In this document: one piece after another, positions 33,378-42,806 of the stretch
Numbering within the stretch: the first letter of the stretch is position 1
How the letters are laid out: every line of letters starts with the position of its first letter
Source: Gemmatimonadaceae bacterium
GTDB taxonomy: Bacteria > Gemmatimonadota > Gemmatimonadetes > Gemmatimonadales > Gemmatimonadaceae
Length of the DNA stretch: 64,000 nt
NCBI GenBank assembly: GCA_020852815.1
Contig: JADZAN010000036.1
Span: 62,001-126,000, forward strand
Direction: 5' to 3'
Notes under the pieces: generated by a model
What the model saw: only the letters and a program-made list of their open reading frames with translations
Told to the model about the DNA's origin: nothing
Databases searched by the model: none
Program-made: the position numbers and the translations under genes

Positions 33378-34040
33378 ATGCCGGCTCCCGCGCGCCTTCC
33401 GATCTTTCCGTTGCCGCTCGTCCTCCTGCCGGGCGAGATACAGCCGCTGCACATCTTCGAGCCCAGGTACCGTCAGCTGCTCGGCGACTGCCTCGATGGG
33501 AACCGCACGTTCGGCCTCGTCTGTCGCACGGCTGAAGTGGCGGAGCGGGAGATCCCCGCGGGGACAGCGGGATGTGTAGCGCACGTCGACACGTCGCAGG
33601 CGCTGCCGGACGGGCGATCGAATATCACGGTGTCGGGGCGGTCTCGCTTCACGCTCGAGCACTTCGTGGACGACCCCGCCCCTTATCACGTGGCCCTCGT
33701 CTCGCCGCTCGACGACATGGACGAAGCCGAGGATGAGATGTTCCCGCTCGCCGACCGCCTGCGATCGCTGTTCACGCGCGTGGGGCGCTCAGCGCGCGCC
33801 ATTCAGGACGACAGCACGCCCCTCCCCGAACTCCCCCCCTCGCCGGCGGCCTTGTCGTTCGCCATCGGGCAGTACATCGACCTCGATCTCGAGACCAAGC
33901 AGCAGTTGCTGGCCACGACGTCGCCTTTCGAGCGTCTTCGACAGCTCGATCGTGTGTTGACACCGATCGTCGACTCGGTGGAGCAGCGTGCGCTCGTCCA
34001 CACGCGGGCCAGGCACAACGGCCACGGAACGCTCCCATGA
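33378..34040 (+). CDS. Stand-alone LON substrate-binding-domain protein
   Basis: A 220-residue protein made of the Lon N-terminal domain alone: LPIFPLPLVLLPGEIQPLHIFEPRYRQL at the start is the family signature, followed by FGLVCRTAEV and a helical bundle from about 110. No AAA+ or protease domain is present. Such proteins are common but poorly characterised; a role in substrate recognition is inferred. Its stop overlaps the glcD ATG (ATGA), tying it to the glycolate oxidase genes. Confidence 0.88.
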   Translation: MPAPARLPIFPLPLVLLPGEIQPLHIFEPRYRQLLGDCLDGNRTFGLVCRTAEVAEREIPAGTAGCVAHVDTSQALPDGRSNITVSGRSRFTLEHFVDDPAPYHVALVSPLDDMDEAEDEMFPLADRLRSLFTRVGRSARAIQDDSTPLPELPPSPAALSFAIGQYIDLDLETKQQLLATTSPFERLRQLDRVLTPIVDSVEQRALVHTRARHNGHGTLP

Positions 34041-35455
34041 ATCGCGACGCGCTGGCACGGTCGCTGTCGGCCATCGTCGGAGAGCGGCAGGTCCTTCACC
34101 GACCGAGCGAGCTGCTGGTGTACGCCTCCGACGGCCTTCCCGGCTATCGCCGCGAACCAGCGCTCGCGGTCTTTCCCCGCACGCGGGAGGAGTTGGTTGC
34201 GGTGGTGCGGCTCCTGGCCCGTGAGCGCGTCCCATTCGTGCCGCGCGGCGCGGGGACCGGCCTCTCCGGCGGCGCCCTCGCCGACGGGAGCGTCCTGCTG
34301 GGGCTCAACCGCCTGACGCGCGTCTTGTCGGTCGACGCGGAGAACCGGCTGGCCGTGGTGGAACCCGGCGTGGTGAACGTGCACCTGACGAGGGCGGTCG
34401 CGCCGCACGGGCTGCACTATGCGCCCGATCCCTCGAGCCAGGCGGCGTGCACGATTGGCGGCAACGTGGCGGAGAACGCCGGTGGGCCGCACTGCCTCAA
34501 GTATGGTGTCACGCTCAACCACGTCGTCGCGCTCACGGTCATCCTTCCCGACGGCGACATCGTCTCGTTAGGGAACGCCGACGGAGAGGACGAGGGCTAC
34601 GACCTGCTGGGGACGTTCGTGGGAAGCGAGGGGTGCTTTGGCGTCGCGCTGGACGTCACGGTGCGGCTGTCGCCCAACCCGCAGGCGGTGCGGACGCTGC
34701 TGGCCGACTTCACGAGCCTCGATGCAGCCGCGCGCGCCACATCGTCCATCATCGCCGCCGGGATCGTACCCGCGGCGCTGGAGATGATGGACCAGGCGAC
34801 GATCCTGGCGGTGGAAGCGTCGATCTACGCCGCCGGGTACCCGGTGGACGCGGCCGCGGTGCTCCTGCTCGAACTCGACGGCCTGGCCGACGGGATCGAC
34901 GAGGACGCCGACCGGCTGCGAACGATTTGTCTGGGGAGCGGGGCGCGGTCGGTGCGCGTAGCGCGCGACGAGGGGGAGCGCACGCGCCTGTGGCAGGGAC
35001 GCAAGAAGGCGTTTGGCGCCATGGGGCGCGTCTCGTCGCACCTGGTGGTGCAGGACGCCGTCATCCCGCGCACGCGCCTTCCCGACGTCCTGCGCGCCAT
35101 TGCACTGATCGGCGAGCGGGAAGGACTCACCGTCTGCAATGTCTTCCACGCCGGCGACGGCAACCTGCACCCCAACATTCCGTACAACGCCAACGATCCG
35201 GAGGAGAGCGCGCGCGTGCACCGCGCGATGACGGCAATCATGCGCACCTGCGTGGAGGCGGGTGGGAGCGTGACGGGGGAGCACGGGATCGGCATCGACA
35301 AGCTGGACTACATGCCGCTCATCTTCTCCGAGGCGTCGCTCGACGCGATGTGCCGGCTGCGCGACGCCTTCGACCCGGCTCGGCGCGCCAACCCGGGAAA
35401 GGTCGTCCCGATCCGCTCGTGTCGCGAGTGGATGCAGGCGCCGGTGCTGCGATGA
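34037..35455 (+). CDS. glcD: FAD-linked oxidase, glycolate oxidase subunit GlcD
   Basis: A 472-residue FAD-binding (PCMH-type) oxidase that oxidises glycolate or another 2-hydroxy acid. The FAD region shows FVPRGAGTGLSGGAL, then PSSQAACTIGGNVAENAGG and LLGTFVGSEGCFGV. The C-terminal oxidase domain has NVFHAGDGNLHPNI (conserved His) and SVTGEHGIGIDKLDY. It starts within the previous stop and ends within the glcE ATG, so the three Glc subunits form a coupled set. D-lactate dehydrogenase is an alternative substrate class. Confidence 0.92.
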   Translation: MNRDALARSLSAIVGERQVLHRPSELLVYASDGLPGYRREPALAVFPRTREELVAVVRLLARERVPFVPRGAGTGLSGGALADGSVLLGLNRLTRVLSVDAENRLAVVEPGVVNVHLTRAVAPHGLHYAPDPSSQAACTIGGNVAENAGGPHCLKYGVTLNHVVALTVILPDGDIVSLGNADGEDEGYDLLGTFVGSEGCFGVALDVTVRLSPNPQAVRTLLADFTSLDAAARATSSIIAAGIVPAALEMMDQATILAVEASIYAAGYPVDAAAVLLLELDGLADGIDEDADRLRTICLGSGARSVRVARDEGERTRLWQGRKKAFGAMGRVSSHLVVQDAVIPRTRLPDVLRAIALIGEREGLTVCNVFHAGDGNLHPNIPYNANDPEESARVHRAMTAIMRTCVEAGGSVTGEHGIGIDKLDYMPLIFSEASLDAMCRLRDAFDPARRANPGKVVPIRSCREWMQAPVLR

Positions 35456-36651
35456 GCGAGATCGTCGCCATCCCGCGCAGCACGGCCGATGTGGTCGACG
35501 CGGTGCGCGCCGCCGAGGCGGACGGCGCCGCGCTGCGCATTGTGGCTGGCGGGAGTTGGCTCGACGCCGCGCGCCCCATCGATGGCGGTGACCGCCCGGT
35601 GCGCCGCCTCGACGTGCGCGCCGTCACGGGGATCGTGGAGTACGTCCCGGGCGACCTCACGCTCACGGCACGGGCCGGAACGACGCTCGCCGAGATCGAG
35701 GAGGCCACGAGGCCACACGGACTGTGGCTCCCCCTGGACCCGTACGCCGCCCCTGGCGCGACGCTGGGGGCGACGCTCGCCACCGCCTCGTGGGGGACGC
35801 TGGCGGCGTCCAACGGGCTCCCGCGCGACCTGACCATCGGCGTCGAGTTCGTCGACGGTCGCGGGATGGTGGTGCGCGGTGGGGGGCGCGTGGTGAAGAA
35901 CGTCGCTGGCTTCGACCTGGTGCGCCTGACGATTGGTGCATGGGGGACGCTGGGCGTCATCACCGAGGCGAGCGTTCGCCTGCGCGCGAGGCCAACGTCG
36001 GAATGCAGCTTGGCGCTCGACCTTCCCCCCCGCCCCGAGGCCCTGGCGCCATTCCTCCGTGCGCTGCGCACCGCCCCGCTCACGCCGCTGGCGATGGAGC
36101 TCGTCGACGCGCCGCTGGCGCGCGCCACCGGAGTCGGCGACGCGGACGCCATCGTCGTGCGGCTGGCGGGAAACGCCGCCGCTCTCGCCGCGCAACGTCG
36201 CGTCCTGGCCGCTCTGGGCGCGGTGCGCGAGGTGGGGAACGCGTGCTGGCGCGCACTGGCGACGGCCCTCCCGGCCGACGCCTGGACGGTTCGCCTGTCG
36301 CAACGCCCCGCACGCCTGGCCGCGCTCTGGCACGAGACCACGGCGCGGGCGCTGGACCTCGACGGCGCCTGGCGCCAGGGATCGATCGAGCGTGGAGTCG
36401 TGCGACTGGTCGTGCCGGCGCGCGAGGGCGCCGCGCTCGCGTTGCGGCTGGCGACGCTCGCCGATCGCTGGCAGGTGATCGGCGAACGCCTCCCACTCGA
36501 GGCATGGCGTGCGCTCCCCGTCCCGGCGAGCGACCGCCTGTCGGCGACGATCCGGCGCGCCTTCGATCCGTTGCAGCTGCTCAACCCGGGCGTGCTCGGT
36601 CACCCCGTTGCGGCGTCGGCGCCGGCGCACCCGTGGTCCCTGCACACATGA
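35452..36651 (+). CDS. glcE: FAD-binding subunit GlcE
   Basis: A 399-residue second FAD-binding subunit. It has the PCMH-type nucleotide region (DLTLTARAGTTLAEIEEA, then PGATLGATLATASWG and VVKNVAGFDLVRL) and a C-terminal FDPLQLLNPGVLG. It is shorter than GlcD and lacks the GHGIG-type active-site segment, as is usual for GlcE. It overlaps glcD by four bases upstream and glcF by four bases downstream (ATGA at both). Confidence 0.9.
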   Translation: MSEIVAIPRSTADVVDAVRAAEADGAALRIVAGGSWLDAARPIDGGDRPVRRLDVRAVTGIVEYVPGDLTLTARAGTTLAEIEEATRPHGLWLPLDPYAAPGATLGATLATASWGTLAASNGLPRDLTIGVEFVDGRGMVVRGGGRVVKNVAGFDLVRLTIGAWGTLGVITEASVRLRARPTSECSLALDLPPRPEALAPFLRALRTAPLTPLAMELVDAPLARATGVGDADAIVVRLAGNAAALAAQRRVLAALGAVREVGNACWRALATALPADAWTVRLSQRPARLAALWHETTARALDLDGAWRQGSIERGVVRLVVPAREGAALALRLATLADRWQVIGERLPLEAWRALPVPASDRLSATIRRAFDPLQLLNPGVLGHPVAASAPAHPWSLHT

Positions 36652-37931
36652 CCAGCACGCTTCCCACCGCCCGCCCATGCGCCATCCCCGGGACGCCGCT
36701 CGCGCGCGCGATGCCGGGACTCGACACCTGCGTTCACTGCGGCTTCTGCCTGCAGTCGTGCCCGACCTATCTCGCGCTGAACGACGAGAACGACTCGCCG
36801 CGCGGACGCATCGTCCTCATGCGCGCCCTCGTGGAAGGCGACCTCGCGCTGGACGACGCCGCGGTGCGCACGCACATCGACCGATGCCTCGGCTGCCGGG
36901 GGTGCGAGAGCGCGTGCCCGAGTGGTGTTCCCTACGGGCAGCTCCTGGAGGCGACGCGCGCCACGATGGCCGCGCGCCGGCCGCTGCCATGGGTCGCGCG
37001 CGTCATCCTTGGCGTCTTCGCGCGCGGCTGGGTATTGCGCCCGGCGCTGGCCATGGGGCGCCTGACGAGGGCGTTAGGCGCGTCGCGGCTGCTGGCAAAG
37101 CTCCAGGGGAGGCTCGGCTTCCCGTTCGCGATGCTGCAGGCCAGCGAGCCCGTGCTGCGCCCACGCGAGTACGTGGCCGCGGGCGACGGGTCGCGCGGGA
37201 GCATCGCGGTGCTGCACGGATGCGTCATGGAGGGGCTGTTCGGGCACACGAACCGCGCCACCGAGCGCGTGCTGCTGGTGAATGACTACCGCGTCGTTGC
37301 CGCACCGGGCGAAGGGTGCTGTGGCGCGCTGCACGCCCATGCCGGCGACGTGGAGGCGGCGCGCGCACTCGCCAGGCGCAACATCGCCGCCTTCGAGGGC
37401 ACCGGTGCCGACCTGGTGGCGGTCAACGCGTCGGGGTGCGGGGCGATGATGAAGGAGTACGGGCACCTGCTGCACGACGACGCCGACTGGCGTGACCGAG
37501 CCGAGCGATTGGCGTCGCGGGTGCGCGACGTGAGCGAGCTGCTCGCCGCGGCCGGGCCGCGCCCTGGTGGTCCGCTCCCGCTGCGCGTCACGTACGATGC
37601 CCCCTGCCACCTGGTGCACGCGCAGCGCGTGACCGCGCCGCCGCTGGCCGTGCTGGCTGCCATCCCCGAGTTGCAGCTGGTGCCGCTCGTCGACGCCGAC
37701 CAGTGCTGCGGAAGCGCCGGGATCTACAACCTCGTGGAACCCGAGGTGTCCGATGCCGTGCTCGCCCCCAAGCTTGCCCGCATCGAGGAGAGTGGCGCCG
37801 CCTTCGTGGCCACCGGGAATCCCGGGTGCCTGATGCAGATCGGCGCTGGCCTCTCGCGGAGCGGACGCACGGCGCGCGCGGTGCACCCGGTGGACCTGCT
37901 CGACGCATCATACGGCGAGCGCGGCGGCTGA
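36648..37931 (+). CDS. glcF: Iron-sulfur subunit GlcF
   Basis: A 427-residue electron-transfer subunit. Two 4Fe-4S clusters are carried by CVHCGFCLQSCPTY and CLGCRGCESACPSG in the first 110 residues. Two CCG-type domains follow (EGCCGALHAHAGD with GCGAM downstream, and DQCCGSAGIYNL), which bind a non-cubane cluster or the quinone-reducing partner in the Glc/Lld/Hdr family. It passes electrons from GlcD/GlcE to the quinone pool. Confidence 0.92.
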   Translation: MTSTLPTARPCAIPGTPLARAMPGLDTCVHCGFCLQSCPTYLALNDENDSPRGRIVLMRALVEGDLALDDAAVRTHIDRCLGCRGCESACPSGVPYGQLLEATRATMAARRPLPWVARVILGVFARGWVLRPALAMGRLTRALGASRLLAKLQGRLGFPFAMLQASEPVLRPREYVAAGDGSRGSIAVLHGCVMEGLFGHTNRATERVLLVNDYRVVAAPGEGCCGALHAHAGDVEAARALARRNIAAFEGTGADLVAVNASGCGAMMKEYGHLLHDDADWRDRAERLASRVRDVSELLAAAGPRPGGPLPLRVTYDAPCHLVHAQRVTAPPLAVLAAIPELQLVPLVDADQCCGSAGIYNLVEPEVSDAVLAPKLARIEESGAAFVATGNPGCLMQIGAGLSRSGRTARAVHPVDLLDASYGERGG

Positions 37932-37943
37932 GGGATGACGCCG

Positions 37944-38648
37944 ATGTCACGCCGCGTCATCGATACGATCCTCATGGAGTTCGATGGCGTCCTCGCCGAT
38001 ACGGCAGAGGCGCGACGACACGCTATGCTCTCTGTCCTGCTCGAGGACTCGATCTCGCTCCAGCCCGACGACTATCACGTTCATTGCGCGGGACTCCCCA
38101 CTGCAGACGCCGTGCAGCAGGCGCTGGATCTCCTGCGGGTCGAATACGACGAGACGGGGATCGAGTTGCTGGCGCTGCGCGTCGATCGCGCCTTCAGCGC
38201 GCACCTCGGCAAGGGCCTCACGCTGGCCGAGGGGGCGCGTGAGGTCGTGGAGCGCCTCGCGGCGCAAGCGCGAGTTGGCATCGTGAGCCGGGCCAACCGG
38301 CGCGACATCGAGTTCGCGCTCACGCTGGCGCGGATCGAGTCGCACGTCGCGGTGGTCATCGGGGCGGAAGACGTATATCCTCCCAAGCCATCCCCCGCCC
38401 CGTACCAGGCGGCGCTGCGGCGCCTGGAGCACAGGCGCCCAATGCATGCCGACGGAATCGTCGTGGCGCTCGAGGACTCACAGAGCGGCATACGCTCGGC
38501 GAGCGCCGCGGGACTCCGCTGCATTGGGGTGGGACGCATCCCGGCGCACATCGCCCTGGAAGCGGATGCGCTCATTCCCGCCATCGCCGGGCTCGACGTG
38601 CGCCAGGTCGAGCAGCTGGTGGCGCACGAGGGAGAACGGTTCGCATGA
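37944..38648 (+). CDS. HAD-family protein with altered nucleophile position
   Basis: A 234-residue CbbY/beta-phosphoglucomutase-like HAD protein. Motif I reads LMEFDGVLAD: the usual nucleophilic Asp (FDxDG) is Glu, while the second Asp is kept. Motif II Ser (GIVSRANR), motif III Lys (YPPKPSPAPY) and motif IV (VVALEDSQSG) are intact. The cap domain lies at about 15-85. Next to glcDEF, a phosphoglycolate phosphatase would make sense, but the D-to-E change may abolish or alter catalysis. ATG 37944 is preferred to 37935 because GAGGG then has good spacing. Confidence 0.82.
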   Translation: MSRRVIDTILMEFDGVLADTAEARRHAMLSVLLEDSISLQPDDYHVHCAGLPTADAVQQALDLLRVEYDETGIELLALRVDRAFSAHLGKGLTLAEGAREVVERLAAQARVGIVSRANRRDIEFALTLARIESHVAVVIGAEDVYPPKPSPAPYQAALRRLEHRRPMHADGIVVALEDSQSGIRSASAAGLRCIGVGRIPAHIALEADALIPAIAGLDVRQVEQLVAHEGERFA

Positions 38649-39814
38649 GTCACGACTCGCCGCCAGGTGGCCGCGCACCCGGTTCGCACGACGCGCCGTT
38701 GCACGCCACGGAACAAACGATCGACAGCGCGAAGCAACTCCCCACGCCGATGCATGCACCGATCGACACTCCGGCCGACTTCGGCGACTGGGCCGCCGAG
38801 TACGCCGCGCTGCGGCACGAGGTGGCGCCACTATCGCACACCCGGCTCGCCGGTGGTGCGATCGTCGTGGACCGGTCGTATCGGTCGCGCGGGACCTTTG
38901 CCGGCGCCAAGGCGCGCGAGGTGCTGACGGGACTCATCACCAACGATGTCCTTGCCCTCACCGCGGGTGAGGGGTGCTACGCCGTGGCGCTGACCCCCAA
39001 GGGGAAGATCCTGGCGGACGTTCGCGTCCTGGCGCGCGCCGACGACGTGCTGGTCGACGTGCCGCCGCGTGCGGCTGCCGGGTGGTGGGCGATGATCCGC
39101 AAGTACGTCAATCCACGGCTGGCCCGCTACGCGGACGTCACGGCGCAGACGGCGGAGATCGGCGTGTTCGGGACGCGTGCGCATGCCGTGGCGGCGGCGG
39201 CGCTGGGGCTGTCGTGGGAGGAGCTCCATCGCATGCCGCTCTTTTCCCATCGCGCGGTCGACGCGTCCGGGCTCACGTTGCAGCTGGCGAGAGTTCCCGA
39301 TCTGGGGCTCGAGGGGTTCTCGCTTCTCGTCGCGCGCGAGCGGCGCGACGCGCTGTGGGCATCGCTCATTGCCCACGGCGCGCGCCCGGCAGGGCTCCAT
39401 GCGGTGGAAGTGGCCCGCATCGAGGCGGGGCGCCCGGAGTGGGGGATCGAGATGGACGAAACGACGCTGGCGCAGGAAGCCAACATGGAGGCGTTGCACG
39501 CGATCTCGTTCACCAAGGGGTGCTACACGGGCCAGGAGACGGTGGCACGCGTGCACTTCCGCGGGCACGTCAATCGCCAGTTGCGCGGCCTTCGTTACGA
39601 TGAGTCGCAGGTGCCGTCGCGCGGCGCCGAGGTGCGCGACTCGTCAGGAAAGGCGGTTGGCGATGTGCGAAGCGCGCTGGTGTCGCCGCGCCTGGGGGGC
39701 GTCGCCATCGCGATGCTGCGGCGCGAGGTGGAGCCGGGACGCGAAGTGGACGTGTCGTACGGGAGCGCGACGATTCGAGCGCGCGTGGTGTCGCTCCCCT
39801 TTCCCGAGGGATAG
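38645..39814 (+). CDS. YgfZ/GcvT-like folate-binding protein
   Basis: A 389-residue aminomethyltransferase-fold protein. The YgfZ signature is clear in FTKGCYTGQETVARVHFRG, and the N-terminal half has the GcvT-like LAGGAIVVDRSYRSRGTF and LITNDVLALTAGEGCYAVAL. YgfZ family members bind tetrahydrofolate and support Fe-S cluster proteins, which would suit the neighbouring GlcF. ATG 38645 overlaps the HAD stop. The first 35 residues look unordered, so ATG 38750 is possible. Confidence 0.87.
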   Translation: MSHDSPPGGRAPGSHDAPLHATEQTIDSAKQLPTPMHAPIDTPADFGDWAAEYAALRHEVAPLSHTRLAGGAIVVDRSYRSRGTFAGAKAREVLTGLITNDVLALTAGEGCYAVALTPKGKILADVRVLARADDVLVDVPPRAAAGWWAMIRKYVNPRLARYADVTAQTAEIGVFGTRAHAVAAAALGLSWEELHRMPLFSHRAVDASGLTLQLARVPDLGLEGFSLLVARERRDALWASLIAHGARPAGLHAVEVARIEAGRPEWGIEMDETTLAQEANMEALHAISFTKGCYTGQETVARVHFRGHVNRQLRGLRYDESQVPSRGAEVRDSSGKAVGDVRSALVSPRLGGVAIAMLRREVEPGREVDVSYGSATIRARVVSLPFPEG

Positions 39815-39850
39815 CGGGTACGTGCGCGGGAAGTGGGAGGGGAGAATGCG

Positions 39851-39884
39851 CGAGCGGGCGCGACCAGATGGTCGCGCCCGCTCG
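39851..39884. terminator. Bidirectional hairpin terminator
   Basis: A perfect 15-base-pair stem (39851-39865 with 39870-39884) closes a four-base loop AGAT. It lies between the convergent YgfZ-like and lipoprotein genes and can serve both. There is no long T-run on either side. Confidence 0.75.
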
Positions 39885-39904
39885 TGGTTGCCGTTCGGCG
39901 AAGC

Positions 39905-40096
39905 TTAGTGCTTCGTCGTGTCAGCGGCGGCCGAGTCGTGCTTGGCGGTGTCGACCGTGGCGGCGCTGTCGGTAGCGGGAGCCGGGGCCGGCGCCATGGC
40001 CGGGGCGGCAGCGCTATCAGCGGCCGGGGTGGCCTCTTCCTTGGCGCCGCAGGCGGCGACGAACAGCACGGCGGCGGCGAGAGCGAAACGCTTCAT
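39905..40096 (-). CDS. Small Ala/Pro-rich lipoprotein
   Basis: A 63-residue prolipoprotein. MKRFALAAAVLFVAAC is a clear lipoprotein signal with lipobox VAAC (Cys16). The mature part is low-complexity, rich in Ala, Pro, Thr, Asp and Lys (a run of AP pairs around residues 33-41), and ends TTKH. It is probably an envelope-anchored protein of unknown role. GGAG lies eight bases before the ATG, so this gene is leadered and well translated. Confidence 0.78.
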   Translation of the reverse strand: MKRFALAAAVLFVAACGAKEEATPAADSAAAPAMAPAPAPATDSAATVDTAKHDSAAADTTKH

Positions 40097-40626
40097 TGCA
40101 GGATCTCCAGGGGACGGGGAAGAAAGAAAGTTGTACAGCCGGACTACAAGACCAGTGCGTCTTTGGCCAATCCGGCCGCAGCACGCCGCGCTCTCGACTC
40201 AGAGCAGTTGGCAGGGTTTCGGCTGCGTCGTGCGCCTAGAAGCAGCCAAAGGATGGAAAAACCTCCCGGATTTCCGCCCGCCTCCCAACAGCGCAGTGAA
40301 TTTACGTCCCATGATGCTGGAGTCAAGAGCAACGGACGATCCAAGTGTCGACGTGGCAACGTGTTTCCCCTTCAACCCTGCATGCCCGGTCTGTTGTGCA
40401 TGTCACAGACGCGCCAACCCGGCCCGGTCCCTCGACCGTTTTTCGGGGATGCTGCCCATTGTGCGTTGGGCGGCGCGTGGGTCAACCGGCTGGGAGCGCG
40501 GCACGGCCGTCGTGCTCAGGATGAGCGGAACGAAAAATCGACGCCCGCGCCCTTGGCGGTTCGGGTGCGTTCGCTAGACTGCTTGACCGGGCGCGCCCCC
40601 CTCACTCTCGCACCCTCGCCACTCCC
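40097..40626. other. Gene-free interval with promoter signals
   Basis: About 530 bases between the lipoprotein gene and the oxidoreductase. I see no convincing coding frame: the open frames here are short, lack family features and overlap one another. The left part should hold the minus-strand promoter of the lipoprotein; the right end holds a plus-strand promoter (40553-40580). The composition is lower in GC than the flanking genes. Confidence 0.6.
40553..40580 (+). promoter_or_regulatory. Candidate promoter of the molybdopterin oxidoreductase gene
   Basis: TTGGCG (40553-40558), a 16-base spacer and TAGACT (40575-40580) precede GTG 40627 by 46 bases. The match to a sigma-70 promoter is moderate. 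Confidence 0.45.
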
Positions 40627-42720
40627 GTGATCAGCGCCGATACGAGCACGGCCCCCGAAACTGTCGTTCGCGGAGTCTGCCCGCACGACTGCCCCGACAC
40701 GTGCGCCATGCTCGTCACGGTGCGCGACGGGCGGGCGGTGCGCGTGCAGGGCGACCCCGAGCACCCGGTCACCGCGGGATTCCTCTGCGCCAAGGTGAAC
40801 CGGTACCTCGAGCGGACGTACCATCGCGATCGCCTCACGACGCCGCTGCGCCGCGTGGGGAAGAAAGGAGAGGGGCGGTTCGTCCCGGTTTCGTGGGATG
40901 AGGCCATCGACGACATCGCGCAACGGCTCACCGCGATCGCCCAGTCGAGCGACGGGCCGCAGTCGATCCTCCCCTACTCGTACGCCGGAACGATGGGGCT
41001 GCTCCAGGGTTCGAGCGTCGACCGGCGATTCTTTCACGCGTTAGGCGCGTCGCGCCTGGACCGGACCATCTGCGCCACGGCGGGGAAGGTCGGGATGATG
41101 ATGACGATTGGCGCCAGCATCGGGGCTGATAGCGAGGGGGTCCCCGGCTGCGACCTGGTGCTGCTGTGGGGGACGAACACCCTCACCTCCAACCCGCACC
41201 TCTGGCCCTTTGTCCTCCGGGCGCGCGAAGGCGGGGCCCGGGTGATTGCCATCGACCCGGTCAGGACGCGCACGGCTGAGCAATGCGACGAATGGCTGGG
41301 GATCCGCCCGGGGACCGACGCGGCGCTCGCCCTGGCCATGATGCACGTGCTGTTCGACGAGGGGATGCAGGACGACGACTACCTCGCGCGCTACACGCTG
41401 GGAGCGGACGAACTGCGCGAGCGGGCAAAGGAATGGAGCCCGGAACGCGCGGCGCCGATCACGGGGCTGGACGCCGACACGATCCGTTCGCTGGCGCGAC
41501 GGTATGGCAGGGCGCGTTCGGCGTTCGTCCGGATCAACTACGGATTGCAGCGCCACGCCGGCGGCGGCATGGCCGTGCGCACCATCGCCTGCCTCCCGGC
41601 CATCACCGGCCACTGGCGGCGCTCCGGCGGCGGCGTGCAGCTGTCGACCAGCGCCACCTTCCGGATGAATACCGCCGCGCTGGAGCGCCCCGACCTCAAC
41701 CCCGATGTGCGGACGATCAACATGATCCGCCTGGGGGATGCGCTCACGCGCCCGGACGCTGGTGTGGGTGGGCCGCCGGTGAAGGCGCTCGTGGTCTACA
41801 ACTCGAACCCGGCCGATGTGGCGCCGGAACGGAACACGGTGCTGCGCGGACTGGCGCGCGAAGACCTGTTCACCGTGGTGCTCGAGCATTTCCAGACCAA
41901 CACGGCCGACTGGGCGGACTACCTGCTGCCGGCCACGACGCAGCTGGAGCACTGGGACGTCCACACGGCGTACGGTCACCTGTACGCCGGGCTCAACCGC
42001 CCGTCGATTGCGCCGTTAGGCGAGGCGAAGCCCAACACGGAGATCTTCCGGCTGCTGGGGCGGCGCATGGGGCTCGACCCCGCGCTGTTCGCCGACGACG
42101 ACCAGCAGCTCGTGCGCCTCGCGCTGGAGTCGACGCACGAGCGGATGCGGGGCGTGACGTTCGAGCAGCTGCTGGAGAAGGGGTGGGTGCGGCTCAACGT
42201 CCCGTCGCCATACGCGCCCTACGTCAACGGCGGCTTCCCGACGCCGAGCGGGAAGTGCGAGTTCCGTTCAGCGCGACTGGAAGCGATGGGGTTCGATCCG
42301 CTCCCGACGTACATCGCGCCATACGAGCTGCCCGAGACGGCGCCCGAACTCGCGGCGCGCTATCCCCTCTCGCTGATCTCCTCGCCGCGTCACTTCTTCC
42401 TCAACTCGACCTTCGTGAACATCGAGTCGCTGCGGAAGGGGGCGGAGCCGGAGTGCATGTTGCACCCGGTGGATGCGGAACGGCGCGGGCTCGTGGCGGG
42501 ATCGCGGGTGGTGGTGCATAACGATCGCGGTCATTTCGTGGCGCGCCTTCGCGTGGAGCCCGGGGTGCGCGAGGGGGTGGCGTGGACGCCGTCGGTGTGG
42601 TGGGGGAAGCTGTCGCCGGACGGGCAGAATGCGAATGCGACGACGTCGCAGCGCGAGACCGACCTCGGGCACGGCCCCGTGTTCTACGACAACCTGGTCG
42701 AGGTAAGCGCCGCCGACTGA
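40627..42720 (+). CDS. Molybdopterin-bis-MGD oxidoreductase (DMSO reductase superfamily)
   Basis: A 697-residue cytoplasmic molybdenum enzyme. The N-terminal 4Fe-4S site is GVCPHDCPDTCAM with the fourth Cys in GFLCAKVN. The molybdopterin domains follow (GTMGLLQGSSVDRRFFHALG, then LVLLWGTNTLTSNP and YNSNPADVAPERN), and the C-terminal cofactor-binding part contains ISSPRHFFLNSTF. No twin-arginine signal is present and no FeS or membrane subunit is nearby, which suggests a soluble single-subunit oxidoreductase of the formate-dehydrogenase-like group. Substrate is unknown. The start is GTG 40627. Confidence 0.9.
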   Translation: MISADTSTAPETVVRGVCPHDCPDTCAMLVTVRDGRAVRVQGDPEHPVTAGFLCAKVNRYLERTYHRDRLTTPLRRVGKKGEGRFVPVSWDEAIDDIAQRLTAIAQSSDGPQSILPYSYAGTMGLLQGSSVDRRFFHALGASRLDRTICATAGKVGMMMTIGASIGADSEGVPGCDLVLLWGTNTLTSNPHLWPFVLRAREGGARVIAIDPVRTRTAEQCDEWLGIRPGTDAALALAMMHVLFDEGMQDDDYLARYTLGADELRERAKEWSPERAAPITGLDADTIRSLARRYGRARSAFVRINYGLQRHAGGGMAVRTIACLPAITGHWRRSGGGVQLSTSATFRMNTAALERPDLNPDVRTINMIRLGDALTRPDAGVGGPPVKALVVYNSNPADVAPERNTVLRGLAREDLFTVVLEHFQTNTADWADYLLPATTQLEHWDVHTAYGHLYAGLNRPSIAPLGEAKPNTEIFRLLGRRMGLDPALFADDDQQLVRLALESTHERMRGVTFEQLLEKGWVRLNVPSPYAPYVNGGFPTPSGKCEFRSARLEAMGFDPLPTYIAPYELPETAPELAARYPLSLISSPRHFFLNSTFVNIESLRKGAEPECMLHPVDAERRGLVAGSRVVVHNDRGHFVARLRVEPGVREGVAWTPSVWWGKLSPDGQNANATTSQRETDLGHGPVFYDNLVEVSAAD

Positions 42721-42806
42721 CGGCACCGGGTGCGGTGCACCGGCCGGCCGAACGACTTGACGGCGTGCGGCGTTGTAGCTTCGACCCTTCGATTCCCGGA
42801 GATCAC

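Noticed and set aside
42730-42782. TTGACG and TAGCTT before the MoxR-like gene considered as a promoter
   Set aside because: The spacing is only 13 bases, too short for sigma-70. The gene does have a good ribosome binding site.
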